From the NCBI RefSeq assembly GCF_963678635.1, contig NC_087067.1, positions 7,733,716 to 7,797,715 on the forward strand: a stretch of 64,000 bases of DNA, read 5' to 3'. Position 1 is the first letter of the stretch, and each line of letters begins with the position of its first letter. Position numbers and translations under genes: made by a program. The notes below the pieces were generated by a model. That model saw nothing but the letters and a program-made list of their open reading frames with translations, was not told the DNA's origin and made no database searches. This document shows positions 10,776 to 22,436 of the stretch, one piece after another. Source of the DNA: Symsagittifera roscoffensis (taxonomy: Eukaryota; Xenacoelomorpha; Acoela; Convolutidae).

Positions 10776-12357
10776 TACTTGCATAATTGTCATACTGACG
10801 TAATTATCTACTCTTTTGCACTAAACTGGTTGGAAATCAAAAGTACTCAGACAGATTTTTCTCGACATGGGTTCATTTTTTCTGATTAATCAATTCACGA
10901 CCAATGCTTTTTTCCTGCCTGTGAGAAAAAAAAACACAACTGAAGTGTAGTTTCTTTTCAGTTTCTGTTTGAAAGCTTTCTAGTGGGTTCAGTTTTTAGA
11001 TTTTTCTAAAACTGATTTTTCTAATTTATGATTTTGGCAAACAAAATCACGCCACACTGACTTCTTACAAGACTATCTATAGTTGAACTGTAATAAAGCC
11101 GTTATAAGATATCAGCTGTGATTTAAAATTTTATTTGAAAAGGGTATAAATCAGTTATAAAGTGATTACAGCCATTAAAACAAATAGCATGTCGTTTTTG
11201 CCAGGAAATTAACTCATTAGCTCCGCGTATAACATTATTTCATTTGATCAATGTGTGTCAAAGCTTGTTTTATGAGTTTAAATGGCAAAAATCAATTTTT
11301 GTGACAACCGGAACTTGATTGAGACAAACATTGATCCCGTATTTAGATTTGAGGCCACAAATAGATAATAAGTCAGCTTGACAAGAAATGAAGACGAACC
11401 GAAATGAATTTTTCTACCAAGTGCGTCTTTTTAATAAGGCAGAAACCTGGTTTTTAGATTATTAATTCTCGAAGATAGATGTTAACTTCCATATCTAAGA
11501 AGAGTCTTAAAAAATGTAAAAATAGATCTGACCTTTGCTGTAAGTCCGGTTTATCTAGTTAGTACGATCTTAAAACGGCTCTCAAATTTAATTAATTTTA
11601 TGATACTCGGAGGGTATTCTTGACTCGGATCTGAAAAGGGTTAAATCGGATGTAATTCAGTGATTAACAACGCCCAGTAAAATTTACTGCAATTCTGCTG
11701 CTATATAAAAGTTATTGTTATATAGAGTTTCACACTAATCCATGGCATTTTTAAGGTATTTTTGGATTTTTTTGTATTTTTTGCCCAAAGAGAAACAAAT
11801 ATTTTTAGTTTGTTTGTCGGAAAAATCTGAGGGTTCAATTAATTTAAGGTTGGGGTCAATTAATTTAATTTAACCAGCTTTAACCAATTCGTGGCTTAGG
11901 TGTTATCTTTTTGATTAGTTTTAATTCTGTTTCTTTATAAGGGGTGATATTTTTTTGAGAATGAAAGAAATTTTATAACAGATCCGCATAAATTACATGA
12001 AAAAGAAAACACTTTTTTGCATAAGAAAGGCGCTAAAATATACAGTTTTGCATAAGAAAACGACAGTTGACATGAGCTGGGAAAGCTAAAAAAATGATGA
12101 AAGGTATTTTGAAGTGTTTGAAAATATATTTCGCTTTGAGGCAGAACGCAACACGGCTTTAGGTAGTTTGGCATCACTGAGAAACCTTTCAACCTTTAAA
12201 AATTATGACAGTGTTGACACAAAAATGCTAGGTATACGATGGTCATAGATTCCATGCGTCGTGGACTATATAATATATAACATTGAGTGCTTTCCTCTAG
12301 TATTTATTTACTAATGCTTTCAATGGGTTTGGTCAGATTGAAGGCCGTTTTTGCCTG
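10776..12357. other. AT-rich non-coding DNA
   Basis: No supported gene or RNA. Short frames are low-complexity. Confidence 0.5.
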
Positions 12358-13644
12358 CACTGAGAGCCCATGAATCATAATCCATTATAGTGTCATTTTA
12401 TAGTTAGCATCCATAAAAATGTGAAATAATCAATTATAAGGGATTTCGGTTGGGAAGTTATTGATAAATCTTTCAATTTGATTTTAATATTATCTCAATT
12501 CCTGTTGAGTGTGTTGCTGCGTAATTTGTTTAAGAGTTTCTTACTTTTCAGGTTTTATAATTTTAAAATAATTTTTATTTTTAATGTTTTCTTTCTTTTT
12601 GATTCTCAATTCATGGCAGTTTACCACAATCGGATTCGACCCACTTTCAATTTGGAAGAGCTGGAGTTATTGGTTCAACGGGCAAGGTGGTAATGGTTGA
12701 ACGTGAGGGGATTTAAGGGTTGATTCCAATGGTTGAAATCTTAAGACTCTTCAGATTAACCCTCCCCCCCCCCATTTAATCCACGTCCTTCCGTTTATCC
12801 CCTTACGTGGGTGTAGGGAGGTTTAGTAACTTAGGGGCCGTTGGGAGGTTCTAAGCTCGGGAGAGGGGAGGGAGTAAACATAGCGTATCCCATCTATTGA
12901 TTAATTTTGAAATTGAAGTCCATTATAATCCATTAGAATTGCAATCATAATTCATTTCTTAGACCTAAATTCGTTTGTTTTGCAGAAATTCTAAGTCATG
13001 TCTTTTTAAGTATAATAAGCGAAAAAGACAAAGTTTCAATTACGTTCAACTGAACGTAATTTAAATTTTCCTTTTTTTTTCTTATTATAAGTAAAAAAAA
13101 GACATGACTCAGAATTTCTGCAAAACAATCAAATTTAGTTCTAAGAAATGGATTATGATTACAGTTCTAATGGATTATAATTGACTTTAATTTCACAATT
13201 AATCGACTATAACGATTTATGTTGAAAAAAAATAATCAATAGTAGTTCCAAAATAATATATTATATTCGATTATAAGGAACTTTTTTCAAAAAAACTCGA
13301 ATTTAATGGCAATCTAATCAATTTCGCGGCCTAATTTTTACGGCGCATAATCAACAAAACGCCATCCATGTCCACAAACCGCTATACCGCGAAGCCGGAA
13401 TGGCATCAGAATAACCTAAGTTACATCAGAATTACGTAACAATTGCGTAACAACAAGGACAATCTGTTGTAATGCTGCATAACAATATTTATTTTCGGCT
13501 TGTTGAAATGATAATTCTGTTTTCGGTTTGTTGGCTTTTTGGCTTGTTGGCCTATCAAAGAATTGTACATCTGTAATGGAATACAACGGATTATTTTTGT
13601 CTCAAAAAACCATTAAATCAATTAAAACCCATGGGCGCTCGGTG
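12358..13644. mobile_element. Palindromic MITE-like element
   Basis: The ends CACTGAGAGCCCATG (12358) and CATGGGCGCTCGGTG (ending 13644) are inverted repeats with 13 of 15 positions matching. Inside, 12897-13208 is a near-perfect palindrome centred at about 13050 (core ATTACGTTCAACTGAACGTA). Its arms of about 150 bp share words such as AATTTCTGCAAAAC and GGATTATAAT in inverted order. No transposase frame is present. I see no clear target duplication. Confidence 0.7.
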
Positions 13645-14644
13645 TGGGGTGCAAAAACTTTGTAGATTAGATCGAAAACCTCTCGCCATTTCCCGTTACC
13701 CGGAGTACTCGACTTATGATTTGATCTTACCAGTCAAGAAGACTAAGTTTTGCTACTGACGCGATTTATATGCAAGTTACAGCTGACCAAAAATTGAAAA
13801 ACTCACGAAAACTTAATTTAAGTAGTGATTTAGCTCCCTTGCATTTTTCAAAAAATTGCAAGTAATGATTGTAATTTGTCTAACGAAATGCCACATTGCT
13901 TCTTCCTACTGAACCCAACAAAACACAAATTTTCAGGATTAAGTCACCCACTGATGAAAAAGAGGTTAAAGAAATCTTTTGAAAAGAAAAACATTTTTTT
14001 TATTCATGATGGTTTTTAACTAAAGATATTTCACCGTTCCAAAATCAACACTTCGTCATTGTTAAACATATTAGCATATATCCGGGCGCATCTCCCCATA
14101 ATTTTTTTTTGCAATATGATGCTATTATTGAGGCATTAATTTGTTTTTTGTTCGAAAAATACAAGCGCTCCTGGACAAAGTTTATGAGTTCAGCGACTGA
14201 AGAAAAAAAGCAGAAGCTCACGCAATCTTCATTGATCTTAAGAAATCTTCGATCATCTAGATCAACAATTTTTTTTTAAAATCCGATAATCTTTGGTTGT
14301 CCAATTTGTATGATAATGAAAAGTTACTTGAGATAACGGTGTCTTTATTTTAAGGAGAACGTTTCTTTGATAAGTTTTTAACTAAAACTGTTTTGTCAAT
14401 TAAACAGGGATCAAACATTACATTTTTTCTGTTTTTACGTGATAAGAAAAGTCGTTCTCAAATAACGACGAACTAGCAATCTAACAGTTTTTTCGATGAT
14501 GCGAAAATTCTCAATTCATGCGTAAGTTTTTCTAAGATTACAAAAAGGATACAAAATCAGCCAATGATTGATTTTGTGTTTTCGAAAAACAGTGGATAAA
14601 TAGGGGAAGTTTTTCTAGCATAGTCAACTGGGCTGTTCATTATA
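13645..14644. other. AT-rich non-coding DNA
   Basis: No supported feature, apart from a short TTCGAAAAACAGTGGATAAA match near 14579 to the direct repeats at 9.8 and 10.6 kb. Confidence 0.5.
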
Positions 14645-15605
14645 CCCGCACTGACAAAAATGGTCTCGGATCTATTTGAATTGATTTTAAATCGATTTAA
14701 ATCGATTCAAATCGATTAACATTGTACATTTTTCGAATTTATATGGAGTTTAAATAGATTTAAATCGATTTTTCTTGAAAAATTTGTATCGACTTAAGTT
14801 TCTACAAAGTTTATTTAAATTTATATGGATAAGTTTTTCGACTCGCTAAAATCCAATTTTTTTGCTCACACGGCAAAAAAAACATGCTATTTAATAAAAA
14901 AATAATTGAAATACTTTATTCTTGATTTTTCAAAAAAAATACTGTCAGACGTTTCAAAAATCCAGAAAGTGATCCAAATAAATCAGATTTTGAGCTCGAA
15001 AACGTGCAATAAAGCTATTTTGAAAAATTATCAATGTGAATCAGAGATTGGGCAAAACTTATGGAACAAATCAAGAAAAATGTCAATATAAATATCAGAT
15101 TTTGGGCTCAAAAATATGCAATGAAACCAAGGAAACTCATCATTAAAAATCAGATTCTGAACAAAAACCAAGGTAAAAAATCAAAAAAAAATGTTGAAAT
15201 TTTCAGTGTGTTACCAGGCGCTATGGATGTAAAATGAAAAACTATGGGCGATGAATCAATGCAGCCCAAACTCAAAACTGATAAATATCGAATAAAAAAA
15301 TTGATTTAAACCGATTTATATCCGTTTTATTCCCCCTAAAAACACAAAAAAATTCGAGATTAAAACAAAAAAGATTTGCACTGATTGAAAATCTATATAG
15401 ATCGATAATCTTAGCTGGGATTTAAGATCAGTTTAAATCGATTAAAACTGATCCAAACTAATCTTAACCTTTTTAATTTATTCTTCCTAACTTAAATCCT
15501 AACTTATTCTTACTAACCTAAATCAATCTCAATAAAATTTGTCAAAAAAATTTCAATACTTTTTTCATAATAAAATTGATCCAAATCCATTTTTGTCTGC
15601 GCGGG
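14645..15605. mobile_element. MITE copy 2, TA-flanked
   Basis: Begins CCCGCACTGACAAAAATGG after TA and ends CCATTTTTGTCTGCGCGGG before TA. It shares the internal layout of the 6452-7590 copy, including AAATCGATTTAAATCGATT blocks near the left end and the GGCGCTATGGATGTAAAATG type segment. It is shorter (961 bp against 1139 bp) and diverged, so the two insertions are old. No coding frame. Confidence 0.83.
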
Positions 15606-15607
15606 TA

Positions 15608-16585
15608 CCTTAAAATCATGCAAGCTTTTAGTTGTTTATCTTGTTAGCAAACTACTCAATAATGATCACAAAGTCACGTGAATCAGGAGTTGTGTCAATT
15701 TTGTAGTTATATCTACAAAATGGGAGTAAAATTCTCCACAAATTTTTTTCTTGTTCTACAGTTGGTCTGCAAAAAGCATACACACGTATGAAATCTGTCT
15801 CAACTCGGTTACATTAAATTTTTCTGATTAATATACTCTGCTAACTTTCGGCTTGTTTTTATTTCGGCTTTTTTGAACGAAAAAGTTCTATCTCAATTTC
15901 ATTATTTTAATCTCCCGCCCCTCTTTTTGTCAAAAACGGTCATTGTCGCACAAGTATAAGCGTCCCTGCAGACATTGAATCGTTTACTTAAGCTTATTGT
16001 TTTGTGTGCTAATCATCTTGGTTTTTGCATCAAATGAAACACGCCCTCCTAACAACCTAGTAACAAAAAAAATTATATCCTCACACGCTATGGCTTTACT
16101 ATTATGGGTTCTAATTTGCGCTGAGGGCTAATTTTTGAGAATAATGATGGGAAATACCCAATCATCAGTTGGCTAAGTTCAATTTGAATTCTAAATTTAA
16201 ATATTAATTCAACAAAATTTTTAAGGATTGTTTTGAAGTCATTTGGTTGAAATAGTCCAATAATTGTTCAGGTGAATAGTTTTCGTTGAAATGTGGGTTA
16301 AATTCATTTCAATATTCTTCCTTTGCTGCAATTAAAAGCTAATCAGAATCGAATATTTCGCGCCCCCAGCGTTTAAGCAATTTTAACCCAAGTTTAAATA
16401 GTTGGGCGAAAGGTCATAGCTCGGCCCATTTATTGGGTATGGTCGTTTACGTGATCCGTTCAAAATAAATCATTCAAACATGAAACAGGGATCATGGTAA
16501 GATCCGTACCACTGAAGTTTGTCTCCCAGGTCGGGGGACCTAACCACTCAATCTTACCGATACTCAATATTCATTTTTTTTCTAG
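15608..16585. other. Non-coding DNA, probably GPCR intron or upstream region
   Basis: AT-rich with no supported exon. It ends in a T-rich tract and TCTAG, the acceptor of the first recognised GPCR exon. Confidence 0.5.
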
Positions 16586-16837
16586 ACTGCTGTTATGTGT
16601 CTCCGTCGCGCTTAGTGGAATGAGTGTCTGTTTCTGCATCGAGAAAGAAGAAGCGCACAATCATGATGACGTAATCTATCCCGAAGGAGAAGGGGAAGAG
16701 GGAGCTGCAGAGAGAGTAGCGGGCGGGGGAGGGGCTAGATTGACCTGGTGGGAGGAGGTGATTGGCTGGGTGGCTATTGTCCCCGACTACGCGACGTTTG
16801 TGCTGCTTCCGACTGCTGTGATTGCACTTTCAATCAT
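16586..16837 (+). CDS. GPCR exon: TM4 end, extracellular loop 2, TM5
   Basis: Follows a polypyrimidine tract and TCTAG and ends at a GTGAGA donor. It starts and ends in phase 2. GC content is far above the flanks. Translation gives a hydrophobic TM4-like segment (LLLCVSVALSGMSVCF), an acidic and Gly-rich loop, then TM5 (YATFVLLPTAVIALSI). The acidic loop with HNHDD is unusual and could contact a basic ligand. Confidence 0.82.
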
Positions 16838-19800
16838 GTGAGAAACTTCAAAAATCCACAAAAGTGAGCCTGGGTTGGGGGGGGGGGCTGCTACACTAGG
16901 TGGGGCTGCAACTTTTTATTTTAGTTTAAGTTTCAGCAGATTTTTGCATAGTTAAACCTCGATAGCCGAAAGGGGCGGGGGGCTCAGGAATTGCCCTTTG
17001 GCCGCTTTGGCCGCTTTGGCGCCAAAATAACTAAATTTGGGGAGGCATAGTCAATTTTTTATGTAAAAAACTCTCAAAGTGTCATTTTTAGCCTTTTTCA
17101 GCGTTTTTACAAGATGGTCATTTTAGTATTTTTGGAGAGCTCAGAAAATCAAACTGGCAGACCTTAAGAAAAAATCGACAAAATTCACAGAGCCGATTAT
17201 AAAAATTGGTAGAAACTAGTTTAAGCTTCTTCAAAAGTAACCAATGGCAGCAAAAGAAAAACATCACTCATTTTTGGCAAAAAAAAGTTCAAACAACAAT
17301 TGAAAAAAACAAAGTTCATAATGATTAACGCTCAAGGAAAATCATCTTAGTAAGAAGATTAAAATAAGTTTTAAGACGAACTTTGAAAGCTCTGAATAGC
17401 TTGACTGACCTTGAAAAAATTTTGAGGGTTAAAAATAAGAAAAATTAGAAATTTTGACTAGACCTAGAAATCGAGTAGGCTGCGTTTGACGCGTAAAATG
17501 CTGAAAAAATTGCAAAAAAAATGAAAAGAATTTATGCAGATTATAATGCACTATTTTTCGTAGCAATCCATTTAAATGGATTGAAAATGGATCAAAATTT
17601 TTGAAAAAAAAACTTTTTTGTGGATTATAATCACTTGCGTGGTACCAAAGTAAAATTAAAATCGATTCTAATAGCAAAATTTTTTACTATGAAAACCGAT
17701 TATCATCCATGGAACCTTATTGCTGGTACCAGTAACCAAGTATGATTTTCTTTTCTCTTAACCTTTCATTACGAGGCCAAACTGTGCACTGCATAGGCGC
17801 ACAATTTTGTGTCTGTATATTCCTGGATTCCAGAGAAAAGTCTTTAAAACGTTAAAATTTTGTCTGAACGATCAAAAAATGTGAAAGAACAAAGGAAGAA
17901 CAAAATCCGCCTACAATTCACAAAAAGAACAATTTTTGCTCGTAATGTTGCAATAAATCTTTTAAGAAAAATAAATTTTCGAAAAGATTTGTTCAATTGA
18001 AAATTTTGATTTTTTGTAGATTTTTTTTATTTTACTCTAGCATAGTACTCGAATATTGACAATTTTTTAAATAAAAATACATGAGAAACCGAATCATATG
18101 CCACAATTTTTTCCCACTTTTTAAGAATGGCTACGAGAAAAATCTATAAACTAACATACTTTGAAAATCGCAGCAGAATTGATAATTACTCAAAATAGTT
18201 TTTCAGTCTCGAAGTAGCGTGGAATGTTTTATTGTCATTTTTGTGAAAAGTTTTTGCTCTTTCAAATGCGTTTTTTGAATAAATAGTCATTTTTTAATGT
18301 AACAATCACTAGAGATGGGCGAAAACTTCAGAACTTAGTATTTTTCTTGACTGCAAATTAGTTTAAAAAACCTTAATACAATATCAATTGAGATTTCATA
18401 AAAATCCTTAGCAAACCTGCTTTGAGCTGTAACCAAGCTGTATATCACAAAACACATTGACAGTGTCCAAAACAAAACCTAAATTTTATTTTTTGGAGAT
18501 TTAAGAGCTTTATTCTTTAATCAGTCAGCCGCTTGTTCAGTCAGCCGCACAACCACACGACCTTTGTTCAAAATTTGTTGGATTTTGCCTTAGAAACTGC
18601 AATTGCAATGGGGTCGGTCAGTTCAATAAAACTGTGGCAGATTAATTTTTTCCTCCTTGGATAGTTAAGGCCAAACTGTTGATTGTAGACAATATCAATG
18701 ACCATGATCAATTCAATTGGTCAAACACTAGAGCATTTTATGTTTTTGTTCCGACTTTTGAAGAAAGTGACGAAACATTTGTGCTCAGGTTGTTTTTTTT
18801 TCTCCACTCAAATTACAATTTTTTACCAAGCCATTATTGACAGAATTTTTCTATATCAGCCAAAAAATTTTGCTGTCCGGAGCTCAAATTTAAAAAGAAT
18901 ATTTCGCCTGTTATCATTTTTTGCAAAGTTATGGGGCTTAACAATAAAGTTATTGGCCAATTTGAAATAAACAACGCGAAATATATTTTGTGCTATTAAC
19001 ACGTCCCTCCTAAAAATCGTTCCAAATTGGGTTGAGGCATGCTTTTTGGTTCACTTTATTTTTAGCTGTATGCTTAAGGTATGACTTGTACTATACATAG
19101 CTGGTGGGTGATGATTTTTGAAAAAAAAACTGAAAAATTTTTTTTTGGGAAGTTACATCAGTTTTTTATAAAGCGGATACTACTACATAGATTTCAAAGG
19201 ACATTCGAGGCTTCGCCCTGATACGAGCAATCTTTTTCAGTTTTTCGACCCGAGTTTTATGTTTGGAAATCGGCAGAAAAAAAAGCCGACAAAAATTAGC
19301 CGAAAAGTCTTTGCCAATAAATTGACATTAACTACTAAACGCGGTATACACGAAGCCGCTTTTCGCTTTTCGTTTTTGTTTTGATTAGAATTCGAAATTT
19401 TTTTATAGTCTGATTCAATGGTTCTTGATTTTTTAATGGTCTTGTTCAATTGATATTCACTAATTTGACGGTAGCTGGGTACTTCCTTTTAATGATCCTG
19501 AAATGATCTTTAAGAAAAGTACCCCGCCACCGTCAAGTGAAAACCGGCATCAACAACTATTGAAACAGATCATTAAAAATACTTGCAAGCTAATCAGCAA
19601 GAAAAGCCGCCTTTCATTTATATGAGTGGTTTGAACTGTTTTCTGAAGGTACACGATGATCTTCCGTCGGATTGTGAAGCAGGATGAGTTCAGAGCCCAA
19701 CTGCAGGAGAACACAGCCACTGTATGCACACCTATCAGACAGCAATCAGTTAGTTCAGTTTTTCTCGAAACATTTTTTTTTAATTTTTGCTCTGACCACC

Positions 19801-22436
19801 CCTCAAAAGCGGTTGAGAAGGAAATATCGCGTAGGGTTTGTTTTTTCCGCCCAATTTTAGGGAGCTGCAAGAAAACTTGCAGCTTGGAAATCCACTGCAA
19901 TATCACGTTAAAACCCTTTTAGCTGTGATTCGTACCACAAAAAATTAAAATAGTTTTCTCAGTGTAGAGAAAAACTGGTCAAACTATTTTCGGTTTTCTT
20001 GCCAATAGGAAGAGGCTTAACTCAACGCGTAAATTTTAACGCTATTTATGGCTTCCGTTTTAACCATTATTATAGCAATTATTATCTCTCATTCTTGCAG
20101 TTTTTTATCCAAATCAAAAAATTGGAAATTCTTTTTTGATGTTTTGTAAATAAAATTATGATTTTTCTCATTAAATCATTGTGGTCGGTTTGTTCTGTGA
20201 GATTTCGACAAAAATGGGCTCTCCCTGTTTAAATTGACGTAATTTAGGTCCAAACGGGCGAGACATACCAAATTGTTGTCGATAAAATTGAAACCTAAAC
20301 TAAGCATCAAAACTTTTATCAAAAATGGCAACCTTGCAACTGAAATTGGGCTAAATGTTTTGAAGAGTCGTTGCTTTCTGTTGCTTTAGGTTGACCGAAA
20401 TTTATATTGGATAGAGCTACATTTCACTTCTTATCTGTAGTAATTTTGAGTCAGTAGAAGGTCGCATAGGAATACCTTTTCTTATACAAAATTACGTTGT
20501 CATTTCAGGAAATTATGAAGAGCTTTTTCAAACACTGACTTTTCTCCGCATTAATTTTTCTGTCATTTAAAATTTTAGACTTCAGTTTTCAACCAAGAGA
20601 CGAAACTTGGAGACGACGCGACGTGCAGTAGCCACCCGCTTCCTCAACCAACGTCATCGTCACCATTCGCGTCCGGGGTCAAAAGAGGCTCATCTCTATG
20701 TTCATCAAAGACCAATAAGAGACACAGCGGAGTGAAAAAAGACTCACTCAAAGTGATCAAAGGTACGGTACGATCAAATACTACTAAAAAGGAGCAACAT
20801 TTTTCGATGGTCTGGCTAATTTATAACTTACATGTATGATAATATTTGAAACTTATAAAGCGTTTTCGTTTTTTTCTCAGACTTTGGATGCTAAGTCTGA
20901 ATTAAATAAAATTTTAGGGTGCCTTTTTGATCAGACTTTGAACAATATGTCTGCATAACAAATCATCCTCCTATATTTTCGACATTTTTGAAAATTCAAA
21001 GATAAATTGAATTATCTTTTCTATTTACTGCACAAGAAAAAGCTTTTTGAGCACAGAATTATACAAAAGAAGCGTTGTTTGATCAAAAACAAAGTCTAAT
21101 TCTCCTTCAATTTTTGAACTAATGCAACTTAAAGCCCGATTTTTTTTATAACAGAAAGATAAGGTTTATCAAAGAAAGCATTTTTCCGAACCACGGCGTG
21201 ATTAAATATGCTCAAGAAATAATGATAAAAAAAACCTAACACAAATATTGGCTAGAAGTAACAAGAAATCCATTTATTTTACAAGGAAGGAAACTGTCAG
21301 AGCGAACAAAAATCTGACAACCGAATACGAGGGAGGCACTTTGGATTTGAGGTGTTGAAATTTCAATCTTAATTCCGGAAACAAACCAATTTTTCAAACC
21401 AATTTAGAGTTAAGTCGGCGGCTTGAGCAACTCTTCACAAACATGCTATAAATAAGTCAGTCAAAAGACAAAAATCAGACTCTTTACTTAAATAACAAAA
21501 AACAGAATAAAAGGTGAACTTTCAAAATGATTATTTCCTATACAACGCTCAGTACTAAAGCAATTTTTTTTCTGGTAATTTAATGCTGTTTTTCATCATC
21601 AACTATTACTTGAGTTGAAGTTTTCCAAAAAAAAGATTATGCAATTCGATAATGGTCGCATTTTAGTTTGCTTGTTGGACCTCAGAAAAATATGAGACGT
21701 CCTAAGATTATTTTTTATAACGTTGTTAGTTAAGCTAATTTCAGGTCGAAAATCACTACCCGATTATCCAAAGAAAGCCCCGAGCAAACGTACCAAGTCG
21801 GCAAACCCAGCAGTTGACGCTACCACAATCACAATCACTCACCATCAAAACGAATCGCAGCTTTCTGGGGGCCAAGTGGGAGACGAGACCGAAAAGTCAA
21901 TCGAATTAGCCGAACACCGAAGTAGTTTGGGTCGCATATACGCCAATAAACGAGAATCTCTCGTTACCGAAGAGCATTTCGGGGGAGCTCAAAACTCCCC
22001 TCGGGCTTTACTGACTCCTCGGCCGAAGAACTCGGTCGTCTTTAACCAATTATTGAGCGCTTCGGACCAAGATGTCAGCTGCGCGAGTTCTAACATGCAA
22101 GTTGACTATTTGGCGGTTGAGCGTGCACGTAAGCGAAAGAATACTCAGCAGAAACAGAAAAAAGTGGCATTAATGTTTTGCATGATTGCTCTTGTGTTTC
22201 TCGTCGGAAACTCCGGGAACTTTGTTCTGCTTACTGGTAGACTGTTCGATGCTCTGCCGACGACATTTTTCCAGAGCGATAATAATTCGATGAATTCGTT
22301 GTTTACAGTTGCGCATCACCTGCCCTATGCAATGAACCCAATCATATACGCAATTATGTCACCCAAGTTCAGAGACGAATTTCGAGAGCAAACAAAAAAT
22401 TGTCCATTCTATAAAATGCAGTCTACCGCCGTGTAA
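16586..22436 (+). CDS. Rhodopsin-family GPCR, exons for TM4 to C-terminus (5' part not found)
   Basis: Four exons join with consistent splice phases: 16586-16837, 19649-19748, 20579-20762 and 21745-22436. All introns are GT-AG, with phases 2, 0 and 1 between consecutive exons. The product has the end of TM4, a long acidic and Gly-rich extracellular loop 2, TM5 with a central proline (FVLLPTAVIALSIM), a basic entry into intracellular loop 3, a long Ser/Lys-rich loop 3, TM6, and TM7 with the class A signature NPIIY. A short cytoplasmic helix 8 and tail (SPKFRDEF) follow. It would be a plasma-membrane receptor signalling through G proteins. The layout is like invertebrate neuropeptide receptors, but the ligand cannot be told. 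TM6 lacks the usual CWxP. Exons for the N-terminus and TM1-3 are not visible and may lie beyond a long intron. Confidence 0.85.
18735..19055 (+). repeat. Dispersed repeat, copy 1 (in GPCR intron)
   Basis: Shares an ordered series of words with 23998-24330: TTGTTCCGACTTT, TTTGTGCTC, CAAAGTTATG, GCTATTAACACGT and AAAAATCGTTCCAAATTGG. Same orientation. Moderate divergence suggests an old repeat family. No coding function. Confidence 0.6.
19649..19748 (+). CDS. GPCR exon: end of TM5 and start of intracellular loop 3
   Basis: A 100-bp exon after CTGAAG, ending at GTTAGT. Its first base completes the Met codon left open by the previous exon, giving the natural TM5 exit YTMIFRRIVKQDEFRAQL. It ends on a codon border, matching the next exon. 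The join across a 2.8 kb intron makes the assignment strong. Confidence 0.8.
20579..20762 (+). CDS. GPCR exon: intracellular loop 3
   Basis: 184 bp after AATTTTAG, ending at a GTACGG donor. Open in only one frame, which is the one required by the neighbours (enters in phase 0, leaves in phase 1). It encodes a Ser/Lys/Pro-rich polar stretch typical of a long third intracellular loop. The sequence itself has no family-specific motif. Confidence 0.75.
21745..22436 (+). CDS. GPCR last exon: loop 3, TM6, extracellular loop 3, TM7, tail
   Basis: Begins after ATTTCAG; its first two bases complete a Gly codon with the previous exon. It encodes ~140 polar residues, a basic pre-TM6 segment (RARKRKNTQQKQKK), TM6 (VALMFCMIALVFLVGNSGNF), a short loop, TM7 with NPIIY and helix 8, then a Cys-containing tail. 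TAA stop at 22434-22436. The NPxxY motif and TM6-TM7 spacing support class A GPCR membership. Confidence 0.9.

Noticed and set aside
16870-16885. Long G run (and a C run near 12766)
   Set aside because: Simple homopolymers; no array of G-tracts needed for a convincing quadruplex element.
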